A stretch of 64,000 nucleotides of DNA from NCBI RefSeq assembly GCF_000176015.1, contig NZ_ACYY01000002.1, positions 210,439 through 274,438 on the forward strand. The letters are read 5' to 3'. The DNA comes from Rhodobacter ferrooxidans. GTDB lineage: Bacteria; Pseudomonadota; Alphaproteobacteria; Rhodobacterales; Rhodobacteraceae. The stretch's first letter is position 1. Each line of letters starts with the position of its first letter. This document shows, piece after piece, positions 8,830-19,300 of this stretch. Under the pieces are notes generated by a model. The model searched no databases. It saw only the letters and a list, made by a program, of their open reading frames with translations, and was not told where the DNA came from. A program made the translations under genes and the position numbers.

Positions 8830-9582
8830 TCAGCGCCAGCGTTGCCGCAGGGCCGCCAAGGCCTGCCCCGGCAGGATTGCGGCACAGGCGGCATAGCGCG
8901 GGATCAGCCGCCGCGGGCTGGACAGCATCCGCCAGACCCATTCCAGCGCCAGTTTGCGCAGCCACAGCGGCGCGCGGCTCTGGTTGCCTGCCAGAAAATC
9001 CACCCCCGCGCCGATCGAGGCAAAGCCCACCTGCGGCGCCAGCCTGCGGCCAAGGGCGGCAAACACTTCCTGTTTCGGGGCGCCCAGCGCAATCAGGCAC
9101 AGGCCGACATCGGCGGCGTTGAGATCGGTCAAGATCTGCACAGCCTCTGCACCCTCGGGGTCAAAGCCAAAGCGCGGCGAAACACAAGCGGTGATCCGCA
9201 GCCCCGGCACCTCGGCGCAAAGCCGCTCTGCCGCAGCCGCCAGCGCCGCATCGGTGCTGCCGACCAGCGCCACGCCCACCTCAGCCGCAGCCGCCGCCTG
9301 CACCAGCGGCAGCACCATGTCCGACCCCGGCACCAGCGCCACCGGATCGCCAGCCAGCCGCGACAGCCAGACAATCGGGTTGCCATCGGCCACCACCAGA
9401 TCCTGCGCGGCATAGGCGCGGCGGAAACTGTCTGACCGCGCCAGTTTCACCAGATGATCCAGATTGAGCGTGGCCAGCGCAAAGCCCTGCTTCGCCGCCA
9501 GCCGCGCCGAAACCGCCGCCAGCAACGCCGCCCTGTCGGGCAGGTTGACGGCAATCACCGTATCGGCAAAGCGGAACTGCAC
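8830..9582 (-). CDS. WecG/TagA/CpsF family glycosyltransferase
   Basis: The 250-residue product has the signature blocks of the family: an early LATLNLDHL..., then VADGNPIVWLSRL, a central nucleotide-binding VALVGS, and the C-terminal GAPKQEVF followed by IGAGVDFLAG and the APLWLRKLALEWVWRM helix. Members transfer N-acetylmannosaminuronic acid or related sugars from UDP donors to lipid-linked acceptors. The GTG at 9582 is chosen because AAGGA lies 7 nt upstream and it gives the usual family length; longer readings add a basic low-quality leader. It is convergent with the GT2 gene with no space between stops. Confidence 0.9.
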   Translation of the reverse strand: MQFRFADTVIAVNLPDRAALLAAVSARLAAKQGFALATLNLDHLVKLARSDSFRRAYAAQDLVVADGNPIVWLSRLAGDPVALVPGSDMVLPLVQAAAAAEVGVALVGSTDAALAAAAERLCAEVPGLRITACVSPRFGFDPEGAEAVQILTDLNAADVGLCLIALGAPKQEVFAALGRRLAPQVGFASIGAGVDFLAGNQSRAPLWLRKLALEWVWRMLSSPRRLIPRYAACAAILPGQALAALRQRWR

Positions 9583-9751
9583 GGCAACATCCTTACGCGA
9601 CCTGCGCCTTGTTAGCATGGCACTTGCGGGCTTGCGACAGTTGCTGCGGGCCGGGATCTTGAAAAAGCGGCGAACACTCTGTTTCCGCTGCGGCACCGAG
9701 GCGGCGGGGATGCGGGTTGCCTGCCCGCGGGCCATGCTCTACCCAAACGCC

Positions 9752-10645
9752 ATGAGCAGCAGCGCCGTGCAGCACCGGGCCTCTATCGACCTTGCGCGCT
9801 TTGGTGCGGCGTTCGGGGTGGTCTGGGCCCATGCTTTCGTCAGCCCGCAGGATTGGGTGGGGCATCTGGCGCTGGCGCTGTTCCTGATCCTGACGGCGTT
9901 TCTGGCGATCGGGTCGATGCAGCGGGCGGGGGGGCGGTTTTCCTGGGTCAAACGGGCGCAGCGCATTGCCCTGCCCTGGCTGTTCTGGTCGCTGATGTAT
10001 CGGCTGCTGGACATGGCGATCTCGGACGATCCGGCGCGGTTCGTGCCGCTGCGCGATCCGTGGTCGCTGCTGATCGGGTCAACCATCCATCTGTGGTTTC
10101 TGCCCTTCGTGATGCTGGCCTCGGCTTTGGTGCCGCTGATCGGCAACCGCGTGGCAGGCCCGCGCGATCTGTGGCTGGCCAGCGGCGTGCTGGTGGCGGT
10201 GTCGCTGCCGATTCTGTGGCTGCATGGGGCGGTGGCGATGCCGGGGCCGCTGCCGCAATGGGCCTTTGCGCTGCCGGCCTTTGCCTACGGGATTCTGGCG
10301 GCGTTCGGTCACCGCTTTGGCCTGGTCTGGCTGCCGCTGGCGGCGATGGCGCTGATCTCGGGTCTGACCTACGCCTGGGCGGGGCAGTTGTGGGCGCTGC
10401 AACTGGGCTTCGCCGCCCTGCTGTTCGAGGCGGCCTGGCGGCTGGATTTGCGGGCGCGCTGGTTGCCGGCACTGGGGCAGGCGGCGTTCGGGATTTATCT
10501 GCTGCATCCGTTTTTCATGCTGGTGTGCTACAAGATTTTCGGGCCGCAGGTCAGCCCGGCCTTGGCGGCGCTGGTGTGTTTCGCGCTGTCCTGGGCGGCC
10601 ACGGTGCTGCTGCTGCGGCTGCCGGGGTTGCGGCGCATGGTGTAG
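9752..10645 (+). CDS. Acyltransferase family 3 protein (OafA/ExoZ-like)
   Basis: About 297 residues with some ten hydrophobic helices. The N-terminus RASIDLARFGAAFGVVWAHAF is the typical first helix of acyltransferase 3 proteins, and HLWFLPFVM matches the second conserved block. Members move acetyl or other acyl groups to sugars at the inner membrane, so O-acetylation of the exopolysaccharide is likely. The ATG at 9752 is used; another at 9734 is possible and neither has a clear ribosome site. Its presence within the polysaccharide cluster supports the role. Confidence 0.82.
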   Translation: MSSSAVQHRASIDLARFGAAFGVVWAHAFVSPQDWVGHLALALFLILTAFLAIGSMQRAGGRFSWVKRAQRIALPWLFWSLMYRLLDMAISDDPARFVPLRDPWSLLIGSTIHLWFLPFVMLASALVPLIGNRVAGPRDLWLASGVLVAVSLPILWLHGAVAMPGPLPQWAFALPAFAYGILAAFGHRFGLVWLPLAAMALISGLTYAWAGQLWALQLGFAALLFEAAWRLDLRARWLPALGQAAFGIYLLHPFFMLVCYKIFGPQVSPALAALVCFALSWAATVLLLRLPGLRRMV

Positions 10646-10672
10646 GGTCGGGGTGTTCGGCCCCAAAGTGGA

Positions 10673-12100
10673 GTGACGCGCGGCGTGCAGATTTCGCCCA
10701 ACGCCTTTGCCTGGTTGATGCTGCTGGCCTGGCCGCTGGTGGCGCTGCTGCTGTATCGGCGCTTGACACCGGATCGCGCGCTGATCTGGACAGTGCTGGG
10801 CGGCTATCTGCTGCTGCCGCCGCTGGCTGCGCTGGACCTGCCGGTGGTGCCCGATCTGGACAAGGCGTCGATCCCCAATCTGGCGGCGCTGGTGATGGTG
10901 CTGTTCGTGCTGCGCGACCGCCTGGCGCTGCTGCCGCAATCGAGCGTCGGCAAGGTGTTGATCGCGCTGTTCATCCTTAGCCCGTTTGCCACGGTGCTGA
11001 CCAATACCGACCCGGTGCCGCGGGTGGGAGACGATCTGCAGGGGATGCGGATTTACGACAGCATCGCCGCGGTGGCCAATCAGGCGATTGCGCTGCTGCC
11101 GTTCTTTCTGGCCCGGCGCTATCTGGCGACCCCAGTGGCGATGCGCGCCCTGCTGGTGGCGCTGATGGCGGCGGGGCTGGCCTATTCGCTGCCGATGCTG
11201 GTGGAGATGCGGTTGTCGCCGCAGATGAACGTCTGGGTTTACGGCTATTTCCAGCATGATTTCTTTCAGACCATCCGCTTTGGCGGTTATCGGCCGGTGG
11301 TGTTCCTGCCGCACGGGCTTTGGGTGGCGTTTCTGGCTCTGATGGCGGTGCTGGCAGCACTGGTGCTGTTCCGCGCCAGCCCGCCCGAGCGGCGGCCAAG
11401 GCTGCTGGCGGCGGCGCTTTACCTGATGGCAGTGCTGATCCTGTGCAAAAGCGCCGGGCCGCTGGTTTATGCGCTGGGGCTGGCGCCGCTGTTGCTGCTG
11501 GCGCCGCGGCGGTTGCAGGTGTTGGCGGCGGCGGTGCTGGCGGTGCTGGTGGTCAGCTATCCCTTGCTGCGCGGCGCACATCTGGTGCCGCTGGATGCCA
11601 TTCTGGGGCTGGCCGACCATCTGGACGCCAACCGCGCCTATTCGCTGCGCTTTCGCATCGGCAACGAGGAGCAACTGCTGGCCCGCGCCGCCGAGCGGCC
11701 GCTGTTCGGCTGGGGCGGTTACGGGCGCAACCTGCTTTACGATCCGTTCACCGGCGCGGGGCTGTCGATTGCCGACGGCGCCTGGATCATCACCTTGGGG
11801 ATCTATGGCTGGCTGGGCTATATCGCGTTGTTCGGGCTGCTGGCGCTGCCGCTGCTGGCGCTGGGGCGCGAGGCTTTTTCGGCACGGGCGGCGTTCTCGC
11901 CCTATGTCAGTGCGGTGGCGCTGATCCTGGCGGCCAACATGGTGGACATGCTGCCCAATGCGACGCTGATCCCCTTCACCTGGCTGATGGCCGGGGCGTT
12001 GCTGGGCCATGCCGAGGCTTTGGCTGTGGCACGGCGCGCGGCAGCCGAGGCCGAGCGGCGGCGGCGGATGCACCCCGGCCCGCAGCGCACGGTGCTGTGA
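10673..12100 (+). CDS. O-antigen ligase/polymerase-like membrane protein
   Basis: A 475-residue integral membrane protein with about 10-12 helices, a long periplasmic loop at about residues 300-360 and a charged C-terminal tail (ARRAAAEAERRRR). The loop has RFRIGNEEQLLARAAERPLFGWGGYG-type features seen in Wzy_C/O-antigen ligase proteins, where E...RP..G.G is conserved. It would polymerise repeat units or ligate glycan in the periplasm. The GTG at 10673 is used; the GTG at 10685 with GGAG 11 nt upstream is an alternative. Its stop overlaps the next start by 1 nt (TGATG). Confidence 0.78.
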   Translation: MTRGVQISPNAFAWLMLLAWPLVALLLYRRLTPDRALIWTVLGGYLLLPPLAALDLPVVPDLDKASIPNLAALVMVLFVLRDRLALLPQSSVGKVLIALFILSPFATVLTNTDPVPRVGDDLQGMRIYDSIAAVANQAIALLPFFLARRYLATPVAMRALLVALMAAGLAYSLPMLVEMRLSPQMNVWVYGYFQHDFFQTIRFGGYRPVVFLPHGLWVAFLALMAVLAALVLFRASPPERRPRLLAAALYLMAVLILCKSAGPLVYALGLAPLLLLAPRRLQVLAAAVLAVLVVSYPLLRGAHLVPLDAILGLADHLDANRAYSLRFRIGNEEQLLARAAERPLFGWGGYGRNLLYDPFTGAGLSIADGAWIITLGIYGWLGYIALFGLLALPLLALGREAFSARAAFSPYVSAVALILAANMVDMLPNATLIPFTWLMAGALLGHAEALAVARRAAAEAERRRRMHPGPQRTVL

Positions 12101-13101
12101 TGGCGGTTTGCGTCGATATCGGGGTGTTTGCCCATGACGAGGCCGCAGGCATCGCCGCGATGCTGGCCGGGGTGCTGGCGCAGGATATCTGGGCGGATGC
12201 GGGCTATGACCTGCGGCTGTTGGTGCTGGCCAATGGCTGCACCGACGACACCGTGGCGCGGGCCTCGGGTTTGGCCGAGGTGGTGGACCTGCCGCAGGGT
12301 GGCAAGTCGCGAACCTGGAACGCTTTTGTGCATGAGCTTTCGCGGCGCGAGGCCGAGGTGCTGATCTGCTGCGATGCCGATATCGCCCTGCCCGACCCCG
12401 CCACGCTGCGGCTTCTGGTGCAGGGATTGCTGGAGCGGCCAGCGGTGAAAGTGTTCACCTCGCGCCCGGTGAAGGATATCGCCCAACCAGGGGCGGCACT
12501 GGGCGCGCAGGATCGGTTGATCGCGGCAGCGGGCGGCACTTTGGAGGAATGGCGGCGCGCACTGTGCGGCCAGCTTTATGCGCTGCGGACCGGGGCGGCG
12601 CGGGGCTTGCATCTGCCGGTCGGCCTGCCGGTCGAGGACGGCTTTCTGCGCGCCATGCTACTGACCGACGCGCTGACCGTGCCGGAAGACCTGACGCGGA
12701 TCGACGGGGGCGATGCCTATCACGTCTATGCCTCGGAACGTCGGATCGGGGCTCTGATCCGGCATCAGACGCGGATCGTCATCGGCTCGGCGATCAATGC
12801 CGCCTGCTTTGCGCATCTGCGGGCGCTGCCGCAAGCCGCCCGGCACGCCGAACTGGCGCGGGCGGCGGGGGATGACGGCTGGCTGGCGCGGGTGCTGGCA
12901 GAGCAACTGCCGCGCGCGCCTTTCGGCTATGTGCCGCTGCATTTCCTGACCAAGCGCAGCATCCACCTGCTGCGGCAGCAGGGCACCCTTGCAAGCCCCA
13001 AACGGCTGGCGGTACTGGTCGCCGGTTTCGGCTTTGATCTGATTGTTTACCTGAACGCCCAAATCCGCATGGCGCGTGGCACCGGACCGGGGCATTGGTA
13101 G
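12100..13101 (+). CDS. Glycosyltransferase family 2 protein
   Basis: The 333-residue product has the GT-A core: VFAHDEAAGI at the N-terminus, LANGCTDDT for the nucleotide site, CCDADIALP as the metal-binding DxD region and a later PVEDGFLRAML acceptor/catalytic block. It is translationally coupled to the ligase/polymerase gene (TGATG overlap at 12098-12102). It probably adds a sugar to the repeat unit. The C-terminus has one hydrophobic stretch (LAVLVAGFGFDLIVYL). The next gene is a large PKS 210 bp downstream; that gap may carry a promoter. Confidence 0.82.
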   Translation: MAVCVDIGVFAHDEAAGIAAMLAGVLAQDIWADAGYDLRLLVLANGCTDDTVARASGLAEVVDLPQGGKSRTWNAFVHELSRREAEVLICCDADIALPDPATLRLLVQGLLERPAVKVFTSRPVKDIAQPGAALGAQDRLIAAAGGTLEEWRRALCGQLYALRTGAARGLHLPVGLPVEDGFLRAMLLTDALTVPEDLTRIDGGDAYHVYASERRIGALIRHQTRIVIGSAINAACFAHLRALPQAARHAELARAAGDDGWLARVLAEQLPRAPFGYVPLHFLTKRSIHLLRQQGTLASPKRLAVLVAGFGFDLIVYLNAQIRMARGTGPGHW

Positions 13102-13310
13102 CGGGATTTGCCTTGATCGCCGGGAAATTGTGGCAGGATTGTGGCAATCTCAAGGCATTGTCACCCGCTGGGATATGATGGCACAGCCCGGCCAGCGCGG
13201 GTATCGCCTGCCCGGCATTTGCGGTATTTTAACGAAAAAGCGGATCAGGCTTGGGTGCGGCTTGCCGATGCGGCACGCAACCCGAAGGAAGTGGCAAGGC
13301 AGTTTTCGGC

Positions 13311-16300
13311 ATGACGGCATCACCAGTGCGGCCTGAGGCTATTTCCGATACCGACATTGCCATCGTCGGCATGGCGGCGCATCTGCCCGGTGCGCCTTCG
13401 ATTGCCGCGTTCTGGGACAACCTGCGGGACGGGGTGGAATCGATCCGGGTGCTGTCTGATGCCGAATTGCTGGCGGCGGGCGAGGCGCCGGACCGGCTGC
13501 GCCACCGCAACTATGTGCGCGCCGCGGCGCCCTTGGATCAGTTCGACCATTTTGACGCCGACTTTTTCGGATTTTCCCCGAAAGAGGCCGCGATCCTTGA
13601 CCCGCAGCACCGCCAGTTCATGGAAGTGGCCTGGGAGGCGCTGGAAAACGCCGGTCATCCGCCCGAGAATTTCCCCGGCGCCATCGGGGTTTATGCCGGT
13701 TGCGGCATGGGCAGCTATTTCTATTTCAACATCTGCTCGAACCCGGATCTGGTGGAAAACACCGGCATGTTCCTGCTGCGCCATACCGGCAACGACAAGG
13801 ATTTTCTGGCCACCCGCGTCAGCCATATCTTCGATCTGAAAGGTCCGTCGATTTCCGTGCAGACCGCCTGTTCCACCTCGCTGGTGGCGGTGCATTTCGG
13901 GGTGCAGGCGTTGCTGAACGGCGAATGTGACATGGTGCTGGCGGGCGGCGTCACCATCGAACTGCCGCAGGGTCGCGGCTACATCTTCAACGACGGCGAG
14001 ATATTGTCGCCCGACGGCCATTGCCACGCCTTCGACCACCGCGCACAGGGCACGGTGTTCGGCTCGGGCGCCGGGGTGGTGGTGCTGCGGCGCCTGAAGG
14101 ATGCGCTGGCCGATGGCGATCATGTCTGGGCGGTGATCAAGGGCTCGGCGGTCAACAACGATGGCGCGGCCAAGGCGGGGTATCTGGCGCCCTCGGTCGA
14201 TGGTCAGGCCAAGGCGATTGCCGAGGCGCAGGCGGTGGCGGGCGTTTCGGCCGGGACCGTCGCATACGTTGAATGTCACGGCACCGGCACCTTTCTGGGC
14301 GACCCGATCGAGGTGGCGGCGCTGTCTGCGGCCTTTGCCGAGACCACCGATGCCGTGGGCTTCTGCCGCCTTGGCTCGGTTAAAACCAACATCGGCCATC
14401 TGGATACCGCCGCCGGGGTGGCGGGGTTGATCAAGACCGCGCTGGCGCTGCACCATCGGCAGATCCCGCCCAGCCTGGGCTACGAGGCGCCGAACCCGGC
14501 GATTGATTTCGAAACCAGCCCGTTCAAGGTGGCGGATCGGCTGCTGGACTGGCCCTCGGCCGGCCCGCGCCGTGCCGGGGTGAATGCGCTGGGGGTCGGC
14601 GGCACCAACGCGCATGTGGTGCTGGAAGAGGCGCCTCTGCGGGCGAGTTCCGAGGCCAGCGACTGGCCGTTTCAGCTTCTGGTGCTGTCGGCCAAATCGC
14701 GCGGCGCGTTGGAGGATGGGGCGCGGGCCTTGGCGGCGCATCTGCGCGCCCATCCCGAACAGCCGCTGGCCGATGTGGCCTGGACTTTGAAGGAAGGCCG
14801 CCGCGCCTTCGACCGTCGCCGGGTGATCGTGGCGCACAGTCATGCCGAGGCCGCCGACCTGCTGGAAGGCACCGATCCGCGCCGGGTGTTCGCGCATGAC
14901 CACCTTGGCGACGACCCCGAGGTGGTGTTCATGTTCCCCGGTGGCGGTGCGCAATACGCTGGCATGGCGCGCGATCTTTACGACACCGAACCCGAGTTCC
15001 GCGACTGGATGGACAAGGGTCTGGCGATCCTGCAACCGAAGCTGGATTACGACATCAGGGCGCTGTGGTTGCCCGAACCGGGGGCTGAAGTTGCCGCCAA
15101 CGCCCGGCTTAAGCGCCCTTCGGTGCAACTGCCGCTGATCATGATCGTGGAATATGCGCTGGCGAAGCTTTTCATCAGTTGGGGGGTGACGCCCACCGCG
15201 CTGGTCGGTCATTCGATGGGCGAGAATACCGCCGCCTGTCTGGCCGGGGTGATCAGTTTCGAGGATTGCATCGGCCTGGTGCATCTGCGCGGCAGCCTGT
15301 TCGACACCGTGCCGCCCGGTGGAATGCTGTCGGTGCCGCTGGACGAGGCCGCCCTTGCGCCACATCTGACCGGTGATCTTGACCTCGCGTCGGTCAACGC
15401 GCCCGGCCTTTGCGTCGTCTCCGGCCCCGATGCGGCGCTGGGGGCTTTGGCGGCAAGGCTGGCGGGCGAGGAGGTCGAGACCCAGCGCATCCCGATCGAC
15501 ATCGCGGCGCACTCGCGGATGCTGGAACCGATCCTGCAGCGGTTTGGCGACTACCTGCGCAGTATCAAACTGAGCCCGCCGCAAATCCCGATCATCTCCA
15601 ACCGCTCGGGTGTGGAACTGACCGCGGCGCAGGCCACCGACCCCGACTACTGGGTGGCGCATCTGCGCAACACCGTGCGGTTTCAGGACTGCATGCAGAC
15701 CCTTGCCGCCCCGAACCGCGTGTTCATCGAGATCGGACCCGGAAGGTCGATGTCATCCCTTGCGCAGGCCAACGGCGTGGCGGCCGGCCAGATCGTGCCC
15801 GCCCTGCGCCACCCCGAGCAGAAGCTGGCGGATGACGCCTGGCATCTGGCCAGCATCGGCCGGCTTTGGGCCTGCGGCGTGCCGGTCGATTGGGCGCCGA
15901 TCTGGGGCGAGGCTCGCCGCTGTCGCGTGCCGTTGCCCGGCTATGCCTTTCAGCGCAAACAGTATTTCATCGAACCCGGCAAGGCCGTTGCCGCCACCAG
16001 CACCCTGCCGATGCGCCAGGACGATCTGGCCACCTGGGGCTGGCAGCCGCACTGGCGCCCCCGCGCCGCCGATTGCGAGATTGATATCGAGGCCGGGTTG
16101 GAAGGCTCCACCCCGCAGACCTGGTTGATGTTCATGGACGAGGCGGGCCTTGCCGCCGCCTGTGCCGCGCGGCTGGTGGCTGCCGGGCACCGTGTGGTGA
16201 CGGTGCGCCCCGGCGATGCCTTCAGGCGCGACGGTCAGGACTATGTGCTGGCCCCCGAGCAGGGCCGCGACGGTTACGACGCGCTGATCCGCGATCTGGT

Positions 16301-19300
16301 GGCGACCGGCCAGACCCCGACCCGCATCGCGCATTTCTGGCTGGTGACGGCGGGCGAAAGCTGCCGCCCCGGATCGAGCTTCTTTCACCGCAATATCGAG
16401 CAGGGTTTCTACAGCCTGCTGAATCTGGCCCAAGCGATTGCTGGCGAGGGCTTGCCCGGCCCGATCCACCTGACCGCCGTCAGCACCGGGGCTGTGCAGG
16501 TGCGCAGCGAGGGCCTGCCTTACCCCGAGAAAGCCATCCTCGCCGGACCGATCAAGGTGATCCCGCGCGAGGTGCCGGGGCTGACTTGTGCCGCGCTGGA
16601 CGTGGTGCTGCCGCAGGCTGCGAAATCGCGCTGGGGCAAGGCCGGGGCCGGGCTGGAGCCGCTGGCTTCGCAGGTGCTGGAAGACCTGCTGGCCACGCCC
16701 GGCAACGCCATCGCCGCCCTGCGTGGCGCGCGGCGGCTGGAGCGGGGGGTGAAGCCGGTTCCTTTGCCGGAGACCGAGGCGATCACCCTGCCGCAAGGCG
16801 CGCCGGTGCTGATCACCGGTGGCTTTGGTGGCATCGGCCTGACGCTGGCCGAAGACCTGATCCGCCGCAACGGTGCGAAAATCGTGCTGATCGCCCGCCG
16901 CCCCTTGCCGGATGCGGCGGATTGGGCGGCCTATCTGGCGGGCCATGCGCCCGATGACCCCGTTTCACGCCGCATTCTGGCATTGCAGCGGTTGCAGGCG
17001 CTGGGTGGCGAGGTGCTGGTGGCCTGCGCTGACGTCTGCAACCTGCACGACATGCGCGAGGCCGTGGCCAAGGGCGTGGCGCGGTTTGGCCCCTTCCGCG
17101 CGGTGATCCATGCGGCGGGGGTGGTGAACGATGGGCCGCTGCTGACCAAATCGCCCTCTGCGGTGGAGGAGGTTTTCGCGCCGAAACTGCACGGCACCAG
17201 GGTGCTGGAGGCGCTGTTCCCCGATGGCAGCCTTGACCTTCTGGTGCTGTTTGCCTCGACATCCACCGTCACCGGGCCTGCCGGGCAGATCGACTATGTG
17301 GCGGCGAATGAATTCCTGAACGCCTGTTCACAATCGCGCAAGGGTGGCAAGACCCGCGTGCTGGCGCTGAACTGGGGCATCTGGCAAGGCGTCGGCATGG
17401 CGGCGGAAGCCTTGGCCGACCGCCACGGCGCCCGCTTGCCCGCGCCGCGCCTGCCGATTTCTGCGCCGATGCTGGACGAGGCGACGTTCGATGCCGCGGG
17501 CAACCGGATGTTCTGCGCCCGGCTTGGCACCGACCGATGGATTCTGGATGGCCACCGCACAAAGGAGGGGCAGGCGCTGATCCCCGGCACCGGGGTTCTG
17601 GAGCTGGCCGCCGAGGCAATGGCCGCCGAGGGTATCGCGCAATTCGAACTGCGCGATTTGACCTTTTTCCGGCCGCTGGACGTGGCGGAGGGCACCGCCC
17701 GCGACATCCGCGCCCGGCTGATCCGCAGCGACGAGGGCTTTGGGTTCGATCTGCAAAGCGCCGTTGCCCTGGCCGGGCGCACCGGTTTCCAGACCAACGC
17801 GCAAGCCCGGCTGATGCCGATTACCGCCACCCCGGGGCGGCTGGAAACCGTGCCGATTGCCGCCCGTTGCACCGCCGTCACCACCGATGCGCAAGGCATC
17901 CGCTCGCCGCAGGAAGCGCATCTGCGCTTTGGTCCGCGCTGGCGGGTGTTGACCCGCGCGGCGCTGGGAAAGGGCGAGGGGATTGCCGAATTGGCGCTGC
18001 CAGAGGCGTTCCACGGCGATCTGGCGCAGGGCTGGCTGCTGCATCCGGCGCTGCTGGACCTCGCGACCGGCTGGGCGATGGGGCTGATCGAGGGCTATGC
18101 GCCAACGCATCTGTGGGTGCCGGTTTCTTATGCCAGGGCGAGGGTTTATGCGGCGCTGCCCGCGCAGATCACCAGTTGGGTGCGCAATGCCGGGCCGAAC
18201 CGGGCCGCGTCGGCGGTGGCCACGTTTGATATCACTTTGGCCGATGCCAGCGGCACGATCTGCATGGAGATCGAGGGCTTTACCCTGCACAAGCTGGACG
18301 GCGCGCTGACCTTGCGCCCGCCGGAAGCGCGCGATCTGGTGTTCGACGATGCTGCCAGTGCCAAGCCCGCCTCGCCCGCCGAGGAACGGCTGCTGCACAA
18401 CCTTTCGCAGGGCATCCATGCTGCCGAGGGGGCCGAGGCTTTCCGCCGCGCGCTGGCCACGGGCCTGCCGCAGGTGATCGTCTCGTCGCTGGACCTGCCC
18501 GCGCTGATTGCGCAGGCTGACGTGGTGGACACCCGCCCCGAAGGCCAAAGCTTTGCCCGCCCCGATCTGGACACCGCCTATCTGGCACCGCGCAACGATA
18601 TCGAGCGCACGTTGACCGGCTTCTGGCAAGACCTGCTGGGCGTCGGGCAGGTGGGGGTGGAGGATGATTTCTTTGCCCTTGGCGGCCACAGCCTGATCGC
18701 GGTGCGGCTGTTTGCCATGGTGAAAAAGGCGTATCGGGTGGATTTCCCGATCTCGGTGCTGTTCGAGGCGCCGACCATCGCCCGCTGTGCTGCCTTGATC
18801 GAGGCGCGCATCGGGCCGCAGGATACCGCGCCGCAAACCGCAACACCGACCCGCCGCTTTACCCATCTGGTGGCGATGCACGAACGCGAAGGCGGGCCGA
18901 AGCAACCGTTCTTCCTGGTGGCCGGAATGTTCGGCAACGTGCTGAACCTGCGGCATCTGGCGCAGCTTCTGGGCACCGACCGGCCGTTCTACGGCTTGCA
19001 GGCGCGCGGGCTTTACGGCGACGCGGCCCCGCATGCCACGTTGCCCGAAGCGGCGGCGGATTACATTGCCGAACTGCGGCAGGTGCAGCCGCATGGCCCC
19101 TACCTGCTGGGCGGCTTTTCCGGCGGTGGGCTGACCGCCTGGGAAATGGCGCAGCAACTGGAAGCGGCAGGCGAGGAGGTGGCGCTGCTGGTGCTGCTGG
19201 ACACGCCGCTGCCGATGCGCCCCAGCTTGACCCGCCGCGACAAGGCGCTGATCAAGCTGGCGGAATTGCGCGCCAAAGGGCCGGGCTACCTGCTGGACTG

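Noticed and set aside
10079..12073. 664-codon minus-strand frame
   Set aside because: Composition is extremely Gln/His/Arg/Pro-rich and it lies antisense to the acyltransferase and ligase/polymerase genes, which have clear features.
11320..12099. N-terminal extension of the frame that contains the GT2 at 12100
   Set aside because: The added residues are Gly/Ala/Arg low complexity and overlap the ligase/polymerase gene out of frame; the TGATG junction marks the start.
13320..15662. 780-codon minus-strand frame in the PKS region
   Set aside because: It is antisense to the KS and AT domains with all active-site motifs; no protein-like features.
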